Shown here in pieces: positions 19,260 to 27,482 of a stretch of 36,272 nucleotides of DNA. The notes under the pieces were generated by a model. The model worked only from the letters and a program-made list of their open reading frames with translations. It made no database searches and was not told the DNA's origin. Each line of letters opens with the position of its first letter. Position 1 is the first letter of the stretch. Origin of the DNA: Chrysochromulina tobinii (lineage: Eukaryota > Haptophyta > Prymnesiales > Chrysochromulinaceae); NCBI GenBank assembly GCA_001275005.1, contig JWZX01002490.1, forward strand, positions 1-36,272, given 5' to 3'. Position numbers and translations under genes: made by a program.

Positions 19260-22200
19260 TCACTCGGCGGATTCCCCAGTGTCCGCGGCCGCATTTGCCC
19301 CGTAGTGGCCATTGGCGATATGCAGAGCAAGCTTCCGCTTCACGCTGATTTGAGTCACCGAGGCTGCAGTCGTGTGGGCGACCACCACCGCGATGAGCGA
19401 CTCTTCGGTCGCATCCACGATCTTGGCCTTCACGTCCGGCGAGCGACGCTTGACCATAGACAGTGAGTCCCAATCCACCAGTATGCTCTGCATGTCGCGA
19501 AGGGCCAGGTTCGAGGAGACCACCTCATCGCGGAGCTTAGAGAATTCGATGATGCTGTTGAGCACGAACACGAGGGCAACGGACAAAGACACAAACTCGG
19601 TGAGCCCGCAAGCTGCTAGGACGGTGCCAAGTGAGTTCAACAAGAAGGAGAGGAGGTCGATGGCTTGGAGACGCCAAGCAAGCTTCGTGCAGTGCTTCTC
19701 GAACTTTTCGACGATCGGCCGAACGCGGTAGACGACGTAGCTCTCAATAGAGAGAGGGCCGCATAGGTAATCGTCCTCAATTTCCTTAAAAACGACGGAT
19801 TTGTTCTTATTCTTCTTCTCCTCCTTGATCTCGTTGGCAGTCTTCCTGCCAACCTTGATGCCTTGCAGCTCCAGGAGGTGCTTGCGCATCGCCGCCACGC
19901 TGTCGGTGAAGACGTCGTCATCGTCATCATCAACTGGCACCACCTTCGCACCCTTCTTCTTGGGGGAATCTTCAATCCCGTCGAGAGGGTTTCCCTGTCC
20001 ACCCGCTGCTTGCTTGGCCTGCTGCGCCTGCTTCTCCCTCCAGAGCTGCGTGACGATCTCGCGTTGGATCTTGATGATTTCATCCTTCTGTCCGTCCAGC
20101 ATCGTTTTCTTTAGCCCGATGGATTTGGCCACCTCTTGGCGAACCATCTTGGACTCCGTGTCATTCAGAGGCACACCCATGAGAACAATCTTGTTCTCAG
20201 CGAGAAGCGATTCAATCACGGCCTTAACCTCTTCGCGTAGAGATGGTCCATGCAAATAGGGCCGCAGGCCAGCGAACCAGCTCTGGAAGGAAGTGGTCGG
20301 GAACGTCCACGACGTCTTGTGGAAGAAGCGCTCCGTGTGCCGCTTGAAGATGAGCCACTGAGAGAGTGTGAGCTTGTCCTCGCGGTGCGAACGAGTCTGA
20401 ATCTGGTCGTTCTTCTTTGCTTTCTTGTTCTGCGCGCTGAGCGCGCCAGTCTGAGAGAGCTCGGTGAGAGCAGCTCCGTACATGGCCTGGACACGATCGA
20501 CAAACATCTTCCGCGCCATGGTCGCCTTCCCTACGCGGTCCTCCCCGCCCTGCACCAGCGGTCCGGTCATGGCGCGCGGGTCGTACTCGATGCAGTTCAT
20601 CCGGAACTTGTAGATCTCTGCAGCCAGCTGCGACGCCGCCGACAGGCAAATCGACCACTTATCACGCCAGAGCAGTTTGGCCAAGATCGTGGACGCAAAA
20701 GCGGTGCCGATCGGAATGAGAAGGACTGCGGTCTCGATCGCATTTACCACGTCCGTCTTTTGTTTCGGGTCGGTGATGACGTCCTTCATGGCACCGCCCG
20801 AGATGGACACGTGGAAAATCGCGAGGGTGGTTGTGGCGATGGCTAAGGTCCACATGACTGCTTGCGCGACCTTAGACAAGCGGAGGAAGACTTTCGCGTT
20901 CTGGCAGAGCATGAAGTGGAGGTTCCAGGCGTTGTAGATGACGTTGGTCTCTGCATTTCCAAGACCGAGCTCGGGAACACCGCCAAAGCCGGCCGAGAAG
21001 CAGCCGGTGATCGTCTCCAGGACCTGCTCTTCGGAGTTGGTCATGATGTCCACCGACACCACGTGCTTCTTGAAGAGCAGAGGGGCACGCTCCGCGAGAT
21101 CCTTCATCATGAGCATCTCAGGAACTCCGAACTCGAACGACCAGTTTCCCTTCGACAGGGCGGAGATCATGAACTTTAGCGGAGCGCGAAGCCTGGAGAT
21201 GTCGGGGGCCGGCCGCTGAAACTTGAAGACTCGCTGCAGCCAGCTGAAGGCCGTGGTGCAACCGCCCGAGTTGTGCAGCAGGACGATCGATTTGCCCTGC
21301 TGAATGTTACTGGCCAGTCGCTTGTACGTCCGCGTGTCGCCGTGTGCGTACAGGTACCCCATCGGCGCATATTGATCCACGTTGAATTCGTCCTTGTCGT
21401 TGGTCTTGATGACGTAGTGCGTGGCGCTCGAGAATAGGCTGTCCACGTAGAAGTAGCGCCACTTCCGTTTCGGATCGCACGTGTTGTTTCCTCCTCTGCG
21501 TGTGTGCTCCGCCAGGACGTCAAAGGGCAGCATATTGTCCTTGATGTCATGGAACGCCTCAGAACTCTCGAACTGCTTCACATCGTAATAGAAATCGATG
21601 TTGAGAGTCTTCTCAGTGCCGTTGGGCCCTGTGACACAGTTCTCGTCGTCGTGCAGCTCCGACAGCTGCTTCATCATCCTGCCCGAATTGCACCCGTCGT
21701 GAGCCTGGCCCAGCCGCTCGAGGGAGTCGATTACGATGATATTAGGGCGCGTTGCACCCTTTTCCAGTGCCATCTCGAGCAGGTACTCGGCCGTGGCCGA
21801 CTCCTTGCCCTCTGTACGATCGACGAGAATCCACGAATCGTTGACCTTGACCGAGTCCAACAGCGCGCCGAACACCTCCGTCAGCTTCGTGAAGATTAGA
21901 GTGTTGATCGAGCTCTCCGTCCCCATGATCTTGTCGGTGTCCATGACCTCGAGCTCGCTGTGCCATTGGTCGATGGTCTTCTGCATCAGCTGATTCAGCG
22001 TGGCCACCCCCTTCGTCCGGAGACTGAGACCGCCGCCCTTCTTCGTGAATGTCTTCCAGTCCGCGCCCACATCCACGGCGCCACCGGCCTCTAGGTCAGC
22101 CGCTTCCTTGGGGTTCTGCTGAGCTCGCGCTGCCGCCACCCAGTCGCAGAAGCCGGGAAGGTTGTGCAACATATTGTTCTCGTCCAATTTCCGGGGATGC

Positions 22201-22928
22201 ATAGATCCCGCATCTGTATTGACGAGCATTCTCGGCCGGCGAAGACCGAACACGTCGAATACTTTTTGTGGCGAATCCAGCGTCAGGATGCCGTTCATAG
22301 GGTCTACCGAACCGAGGAAGCACAGCTTGATGCTGCGGCCGCGCGCAGTATCGCGCACCGTGACGTACTTTGAGGCACCGTGCGGCCCGGATGGTGTGCT
22401 CGTACCCATCCACCTTCTCGTCCAGGAGGGCAGTTCTTGTTTCGGCGGAGGCGGCTTCTTCCAGTTGACCACAAACCCATTCATCAACGTCTCGGTGGAC
22501 GTAGTGAAGAAGCCGATGGCGTTGATATAGCGAAGGAGCTCAATGACGTCGACGTGAGGGTTGGCATCGCAGAACTGATCAACGACTGACATTGCCGCGC
22601 CGCCACCCTCGCCCAGACCGCTGAGGACGCTCGCAAGAAACATGCCGTGGTTTCCGGCCTCCTCTTCCACGGACCCGCTTCTCGGGGTTTTGCTGCCCAT
22701 AGGAACATGCTGCCACTTCGATGCCTTGATGAGTCCGCGGCCGTCCACGCTCACCGCATTGTGGACATGCATGGCGAGCAGAATCTCAGTCAGGTTCTGA
22801 GAGCTGCTCGTCATAAAAGATTCGACGAGGCTTTTCTTCGAGCTGACACCCTCGTCGTCATCCCGACAGCCGATGACCAGCTTCGCCAGGGTGGCCTTAG
22901 CCTCGGCCTGAGGGTCCTTGGCCGGCAT
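19260..22928 (-). CDS. LSDAT (SLOG-superfamily) protein with two SLATT-like 2TM segments
   Basis: A single-exon product of 1222 residues starting MPAKDPQAEA (ATG at 22928). Residues about 185-640 follow the TRPM-N-terminal LSDAT pattern: KYVTVRDT, a hydrophobic strand RPRMLVNTDAGSM, then FTKLTEVFGALLDSVKVNDSWILVD (TRPM-like GLVKAA..GAWI), NIIVIDSLERLG, ATHYVIKTND and the late strand KSIVLLHNSGGCTTA. No six-helix TRP channel follows. Instead there are two helices (about 687-707 and 733-751) and a SLATT-like AASQLAAEIYKFRMNCIEYDP segment. A charged region with a run of six Asp comes next. A second SLATT-like unit spans 1063-1180: YVVYRVRPIVEKF, two helices at about 1088-1129, VDWDSLS and an E-rich helix. 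By family knowledge LSDAT/SLOG domains bind nucleotide-type ligands and SLATT domains act in membranes. A ligand-gated membrane role is inference. Confidence 0.7.
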   Translation of the reverse strand: MPAKDPQAEAKATLAKLVIGCRDDDEGVSSKKSLVESFMTSSSQNLTEILLAMHVHNAVSVDGRGLIKASKWQHVPMGSKTPRSGSVEEEAGNHGMFLASVLSGLGEGGGAAMSVVDQFCDANPHVDVIELLRYINAIGFFTTSTETLMNGFVVNWKKPPPPKQELPSWTRRWMGTSTPSGPHGASKYVTVRDTARGRSIKLCFLGSVDPMNGILTLDSPQKVFDVFGLRRPRMLVNTDAGSMHPRKLDENNMLHNLPGFCDWVAAARAQQNPKEAADLEAGGAVDVGADWKTFTKKGGGLSLRTKGVATLNQLMQKTIDQWHSELEVMDTDKIMGTESSINTLIFTKLTEVFGALLDSVKVNDSWILVDRTEGKESATAEYLLEMALEKGATRPNIIVIDSLERLGQAHDGCNSGRMMKQLSELHDDENCVTGPNGTEKTLNIDFYYDVKQFESSEAFHDIKDNMLPFDVLAEHTRRGGNNTCDPKRKWRYFYVDSLFSSATHYVIKTNDKDEFNVDQYAPMGYLYAHGDTRTYKRLASNIQQGKSIVLLHNSGGCTTAFSWLQRVFKFQRPAPDISRLRAPLKFMISALSKGNWSFEFGVPEMLMMKDLAERAPLLFKKHVVSVDIMTNSEEQVLETITGCFSAGFGGVPELGLGNAETNVIYNAWNLHFMLCQNAKVFLRLSKVAQAVMWTLAIATTTLAIFHVSISGGAMKDVITDPKQKTDVVNAIETAVLLIPIGTAFASTILAKLLWRDKWSICLSAASQLAAEIYKFRMNCIEYDPRAMTGPLVQGGEDRVGKATMARKMFVDRVQAMYGAALTELSQTGALSAQNKKAKKNDQIQTRSHREDKLTLSQWLIFKRHTERFFHKTSWTFPTTSFQSWFAGLRPYLHGPSLREEVKAVIESLLAENKIVLMGVPLNDTESKMVRQEVAKSIGLKKTMLDGQKDEIIKIQREIVTQLWREKQAQQAKQAAGGQGNPLDGIEDSPKKKGAKVVPVDDDDDDVFTDSVAAMRKHLLELQGIKVGRKTANEIKEEKKNKNKSVVFKEIEDDYLCGPLSIESYVVYRVRPIVEKFEKHCTKLAWRLQAIDLLSFLLNSLGTVLAACGLTEFVSLSVALVFVLNSIIEFSKLRDEVVSSNLALRDMQSILVDWDSLSMVKRRSPDVKAKIVDATEESLIAVVVAHTTAASVTQISVKRKLALHIANGHYGANAAADTGESAE

Positions 22929-23480
22929 GTCGAACCCGCAACGACGCTCTCGCACTTCGTGCTTACCGCGCAGCGGGACGCGAAGTTGTACCGGCTGTCA
23001 GCCGTTAGCGCACGAGTCTGTGAACAATCTGTGAAGTAGCTTAATTTGTTCCAGGGGCTCGTCTTAAATTATCCAAACACGCGGATCAACTAGCTGGACA
23101 CGCTCTACACGGCTGACCGTCATGGTTCATCATGTGTGAGACCGTTGCGCGTGGGCGCGTGCTACACGCTACAATTGAGAATTGTACACCGGACCCGACA
23201 CCGGAGGACGGACGTGCGTCGGGGCACGCCGGCAGTCTCGAGACTCGAGACCAAGACTCGTCGACACCGGAACACGTGGCCAAAAAACGCGCAGGGGCAA
23301 AGTGCGCAATCCCGCGTCGCGCAATCTGAATCTTGTTCGATCTGGTACGATCATTGTCTGATGCGCCGCGGGTTTAGCTGCGGGATCACAGTTTTCATGC
23401 GCGCACCTAGGCCCAATAGGCGGAACACACTCAGCGCGATCGAACTCAGCGAGCCTTGCACTCCGGGCCGGGAACAGCGC
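22929..23480. other. Intergenic between LSDAT and Myb genes
   Basis: It combines the promoter side of the LSDAT gene with the 3' flank of the Myb gene. The LSDAT frame is open nine codons further upstream to a GTG without any ATG. I see no repeat or RNA gene. Confidence 0.45.
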
Positions 23481-24986
23481 TCAGACCCTCGACCTCTTGT
23501 AGTTGAGGAGCAACAGGTCGGGCCACTCCTCGATCGATCTCGCCGTCGATGAGATCTGTGGCGACGAATGGCACAAGGGCGTGCGATGTAGCAAGAGCAA
23601 CTCGGAAGTGCCTGTTGTGAACTCGGCATCGCTACCTTCTGGGTTGATGCCGCTGCCATCCGATCGACGAAGACCCCCCACATTAGCGAGAACGGCCAAC
23701 GAGAGCGAGGCATGCATCGTCGTGGTCGCCTCGTGTGAGGCTGCTGGCGAGGTGGCCGCCGCCTGGGAAGAGTGATAGAGGAGGTTGCTGGCCGCGAGAG
23801 CGGCGGCAGCGGCAGCAGGGGATTCGGTCGCAGTATGCAAGAGCACTTGCAGAGAGGCGGCGGCTGGCTGAGAGGGAGGCGGCGGCGGCGGGAGCGTTAC
23901 AGCGAGCGAAATACGTGGCAAATCGGCAGTTCGGGCCATAGCCGGGGGCATAACGGCCGGACTGTCGAACCCGACGATCATCGGCACCTGGCGTGGCGAC
24001 CTGAGCTTCGCGCTGCTCTCAGCACCGCCAATTGATTCCATCCCGATGATTGACTGGAGGCGCGACCACCGGTTGCGGATGGCATGGTCGGTTCTGCCAG
24101 GCAGGCGGCGTGCGATCTCATACCACTTGTGGCCGAGCTCGGCGATGCCCTGCATGATGACATCATCCTCGGCGCGGGTCCACGAGGTTCGCTCATGCCC
24201 GCGAGGTTCGCCCAACTTACTGCTACTGCCTGTCATGTTGCCGCCGTTGCCGCCGGCCCCAACCTCACTGCTGCCACCTCTGCCGGTGCAGCCCCAGCTG
24301 CCTCCGCAGCTGCAGCTGCCGGTGCAGCCGCTGTTGCCGCTGCCGCTTCTGCCGCCAATGTTATCCCATGCTGCGGCTCCTTTCACGGCCACGGCGGGTG
24401 CCTCGCTGCCATTCACGCGATCGCCGCCGTTGGCGGCGCCTTCATCATCGCCGATGCTGCTGCTGCCGCTGCTGCCGCCTGCAGTTCCAAAGCGAGGAAT
24501 GCCGCTCAGTCGGGTAGCGTTGCTTCTGCTGCTGTTCCTGTGCAGGATCTCCATGTCCGCAATGCCAGAGGAAGCGCTGGCCCGTCGGCTCTGCGCTGAG
24601 CCGCCTCGGAGCGACTCCTGCAGCCGGCTCCAACGATTGCGCACCGCATCGTCCGAGCGGCCGGGCAGCTGTGCCGCGATCACGCGCCAACGGCAGCCGA
24701 GTTTCTCGACGCCACTGCGGATGAGTGCATCCTCCTCTGCACTCCACTCCTTGCGAGGCAGCGCCGACACCTGCATACGTCGATTTTTGGTCGAGTCGGC
24801 AGCTGTAGTGGCGTCGTACTTCTTGTTAGCGCTCATGAGCGCGGTGGCCACCACGGCCGGCGTGCACCGCGGACTTAGAGCCGAGGGTGATGCCCCAGAA
24901 GGATCCACATTCACGCTCGGCTGCGAGTCGGCGTGGGTGCCAGAGCTCAAGCCTAGCAAAAGGCACGCATTAACGTCGGCGTCCAT
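23481..24986 (-). CDS. Myb-family transcription factor with two widely spaced repeats
   Basis: Nuclear DNA-binding protein of 501 residues. Repeat 1 (residues 79-123) begins KEWSAEEDALI and ends GRSDDAVRNRWSRLQ. Repeat 2 (267-311) begins TSWTRAEDDVI and ends GRTDHAIRNRWSRLQ. Both have the third-helix signature AxRNRWSRLQ of the DNA-contacting Myb repeat. The third regular Trp of each repeat is W100 or W288 in the middle and W119 or W307 near the end. About 140 residues rich in Gly, Ser and Cys separate them, unlike the adjacent repeats of R2R3 proteins. The C-terminal half is Pro/Ala/Ser-rich and may activate or repress. The ATG at 24986 lies 237 bp from the beginning of the homeodomain frame on the other strand, so the two regulators may share a promoter. 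Confidence 0.88.
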   Translation of the reverse strand: MDADVNACLLLGLSSGTHADSQPSVNVDPSGASPSALSPRCTPAVVATALMSANKKYDATTAADSTKNRRMQVSALPRKEWSAEEDALIRSGVEKLGCRWRVIAAQLPGRSDDAVRNRWSRLQESLRGGSAQSRRASASSGIADMEILHRNSSRSNATRLSGIPRFGTAGGSSGSSSIGDDEGAANGGDRVNGSEAPAVAVKGAAAWDNIGGRSGSGNSGCTGSCSCGGSWGCTGRGGSSEVGAGGNGGNMTGSSSKLGEPRGHERTSWTRAEDDVIMQGIAELGHKWYEIARRLPGRTDHAIRNRWSRLQSIIGMESIGGAESSAKLRSPRQVPMIVGFDSPAVMPPAMARTADLPRISLAVTLPPPPPPSQPAAASLQVLLHTATESPAAAAAALAASNLLYHSSQAAATSPAASHEATTTMHASLSLAVLANVGGLRRSDGSGINPEGSDAEFTTGTSELLLLHRTPLCHSSPQISSTARSIEEWPDLLLLNYKRSRV

Positions 24987-25223
24987 GGAGGGTGATCAGG
25001 ACGCCTCGTTGTCCGTTTGGCGGCTCGTCGATGGGACCGATCATGATGCATCAGTCCGATCGTCTCGTGCACGGGGGGGCGGGCCCGCCGATCGGCGGCG
25101 GATGCAGTCTCGAAACGTACGGAGCAGCGCGACTGTGACATAGACACGTGCCGGATGTGGAGGTATTGGTGCTTGCTTTGGTTCCAGTGAGCGTGCGGCA
25201 ATTTTGGACGAGAATCTTAGCTT
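24987..25223. promoter_or_regulatory. Divergent region between Myb and homeodomain genes
   Basis: About 240 bp separate the two transcription-factor frames. It probably contains both promoters, and possibly a first exon of the homeodomain gene, because that gene's frame lacks an ATG before its DNA-binding domain. No exon boundary could be fixed by eye. Confidence 0.35.
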
Positions 25224-26546
25224 GTGACTTCCTCGTCATTTCTTGGAGAACCTTTTGATGAGCGCCGCCAGTCGCAGTCTTCGCCGCACGTGGACCGCTT
25301 CGCCGCACGGGTCGTGGAGGACGACTCGGGCTCATCTAAGCGGTCCAAGATCACGCCACAGCAGGCGGCCACGCTCATGCGCTTCTTCGAGGTGCAGCCT
25401 CTGCCTGACAACGACGAACGGATGGCTCTAGCGGCCAAGCTGGACTTGACACCGCGCTCAGTGCAAGTGTGGTTTCAGAACCGGAGGCAGCGCACAAAGC
25501 CCGGATATGCACCATCCGCGACGTCCAAAGCAGCGCGTGCTCTCGTGACCATGCTCGGTAGGCCTCCACGCGGTCTTGCCAAGGCATCTCGTGATGGGGC
25601 ATATAAACGGCTTAGAGAGGTGCTAGCAGCTTCCAGCGCGACAGCCACATCTGTGTCAGATTCCATGCCAAATGTCCCACCGACGCCACCTCTGTTCGAA
25701 ACCTTTGGGCCACTGAGTACAGTGGCGACGGCTGCCACGGCGGCGCCACTGGCTTCGCCGCCGCTGGAGCTGGACGTCCAGCCGCCTCGAGCAGTCAGCT
25801 TTTCGGCTCAGCAGGAGCAGCAGCAGCAGCAAGGGCAGCAGAAGGAGCAGCAGCAGCAGCATTTGATGATGCAGCCTTCGCAGCTGCAGCTGCAGGCACC
25901 ACCGTCACAGCTGCTCGCGCAGCTGCAGCCGGCGGCGACGCTTCCCTCTGCAGCCGAGCCTTCGCAGGTGCTCTACCCGATGCCGCCCAAGCTGCCCATG
26001 AGGACAGGTCTGGACTGGAAACAGCCGCGGGTCTTCGGACCCAGCGGCACTATGGCCCACAACCATGCCTGGATGCCAGAGCTCCCCATCAGCACCTACC
26101 ACGGGTCCACGGCGCTACCACTGCTTCCATCGTACTACTCGCAGCCACCGCCGCAGAACGCGCTCGCACCCGCGACTGTCGCCTACGGGGACGCGCTGTT
26201 CCAAGCGCATCTCATCGCGGCGCGAGGCGCACCAACCGCCGAGGTGGACGTTCGGAACTCACCGCGCCTGCTTCCTTCGACTTGGTTCCGAACCTTCGAG
26301 CTCACCGCGCCTGCTTCCTTCGACTTGGTGACGGAACCATCTGAGCAGCAGCCTGTGGCGCCTCCGCCGGCGGTCGAGAGCGTGGATCTCTGCCGGTACA
26401 ACAACGAGTGCGGTGCTGAGCATGCTGGCGCACGACGCACGCTGCCGGCCAGCGAAGGCCCACACTCGGCTGACGACGCCGTGCTCCTGCTGTACAGCCT
26501 GTCGCAGCACAGCTCGTATGCCACTTTGCCCCCATCCTCTCCCTAG
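25224..26546 (+). CDS. Homeodomain transcription factor (5' end unresolved)
   Basis: Nuclear DNA-binding protein. The frame is open from 25221 after an in-frame TAG at 25218. Its first ATG (25377) would fall inside helix 1, so translation almost certainly starts in an unidentified upstream exon; a CTTAG at 25216-25220 could be the acceptor. The homeodomain lies at about 25338-25508: TPQQAATLMRFFEVQPLP, an ERMALAAKLDLTPRSVQ segment and the recognition helix WFQNRRQR. Asn and Arg at the invariant positions are present. The remaining 340 residues are Ser/Pro/Gln-rich, with a glutamine-rich block at about 25810-25900, typical of a transactivation region. A 29-bp segment is repeated 43 bp apart near 26260-26330 and is read in two frames. 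It ends convergent with the PLP lyase gene. Confidence 0.85.
   Translation: MTSSSFLGEPFDERRQSQSSPHVDRFAARVVEDDSGSSKRSKITPQQAATLMRFFEVQPLPDNDERMALAAKLDLTPRSVQVWFQNRRQRTKPGYAPSATSKAARALVTMLGRPPRGLAKASRDGAYKRLREVLAASSATATSVSDSMPNVPPTPPLFETFGPLSTVATAATAAPLASPPLELDVQPPRAVSFSAQQEQQQQQGQQKEQQQQHLMMQPSQLQLQAPPSQLLAQLQPAATLPSAAEPSQVLYPMPPKLPMRTGLDWKQPRVFGPSGTMAHNHAWMPELPISTYHGSTALPLLPSYYSQPPPQNALAPATVAYGDALFQAHLIAARGAPTAEVDVRNSPRLLPSTWFRTFELTAPASFDLVTEPSEQQPVAPPPAVESVDLCRYNNECGAEHAGARRTLPASEGPHSADDAVLLLYSLSQHSSYATLPPSSP
26258..26329 (+). repeat. 29-bp direct repeat at 43-bp spacing inside homeodomain gene
   Basis: The same 29 bases, CTCACCGCGCCTGCTTCCTT followed by CGACTTGGT, occur at 26258-26286 and 26301-26329. 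The 43-bp offset is not a multiple of three, so the first copy is read as PRLLPSTW and the second as TAPASFDLV. The reading frame survives to the stop at 26546. Confidence 0.9.
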
Positions 26547-27482
26547 AGCCCTAGCCATCCTGCCCCCCCTCCTCCGGCTTCGCCCCTGCCTAACCCAGCT
26601 CGTGCCGCGACACCTCAAACCGTTCCGTCAAACCGTTACCCGAGAGACGACATGAGCGCGGCCGGCCGCCGCGCGTACGCTTCTCCAAAGGATTGCAATT
26701 TGGTTGTTGGGCATTCCGGCTGCGCAGTCGCTCCGTCTCACGCTCCATTGTCTAGGACCGCCTCTGAGAGCCTCGTGTACCAGAAGCCGAGCCTCTCTCC
26801 AACCAAACGCTGCCGCGCGCCGGCCAGATGGGGTCCTGTTCACAGGTGCTCGTTTCGGTCCCTCTCGCGATTACGACAGCTGAAAAGTATGGACACGCAA
26901 TGCGTCTAGCATGAACACCCCAGCCGCCACGCGAAACTTTCTTCTCTCCGCGGTGTTAGGCGTGTCGGGGAGATGGCATGGCGCATGGGCCATGCCATCC
27001 GAGATGCCGTCCATGCGATCATGCCGCGCAAGGCGCATGCGGCTTGATGTGTGTGCGGGGTCAATCCGCACCGCAAGAGCAGCGCGCGAGTGTTAACGTG
27101 TCGTCACCACAATGAATCGGGGTGGCAACCCAGTGATAAAAAGGGTGGTGATGACGCGACAGATTTATTACCAACAGTATCGGTGCGACTCCACCCGCAC
27201 GACCGCTCAGCCGGCCCACGACCTCAGCCCGCCCCCGCGCGCGGACTGCTAAGGTTCTCGTCGCTCGCCTCACAGCAAGGTCGCGTGTCCCGGGGGGCGC
27301 TACCGGTCGCGGGCCAGCGCCAGCGGCCAGCCGCGCCGCGCCGCCGCCGGACGCCGGCGCTCACGCGGTCACGCTCGGCGCTGCCCGGCTGTCACTGAAC
27401 ATCACGTCTATCCGCTCTGGCGTTTGGGCAGGCTTTGAAGTAACTTCTCTTTCGGCTCTCGTTGACGCCTCATTAGTCTCGA
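26547..27482. other. Intergenic between convergent homeodomain and PLP-lyase genes
   Basis: No gene found in 936 bp. It contains a perfect 11-bp hairpin (26972-26982 with 26989-26999), an imperfect 14-bp inverted repeat (27097-27110 with 27145-27158), and a very GC-rich block at about 27200-27390. Confidence 0.5.
26972..26999. other. Perfect 11-bp hairpin with 6-nt loop
   Basis: GATGGCATGGC pairs with GCCATGCCATC across the loop GCATGG. It lies 426 bp beyond the homeodomain stop, so it could be a 3' UTR element or a short hairpin RNA, but nothing proves transcription. Confidence 0.5.

Noticed and set aside
19260-22928. TRPM ion channel or dynein/AAA ATPase
   Set aside because: The N-terminal half resembles the TRPM LSDAT region, but no six-helix channel with pore loop follows. 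No Walker A motif of the AAA type is present.
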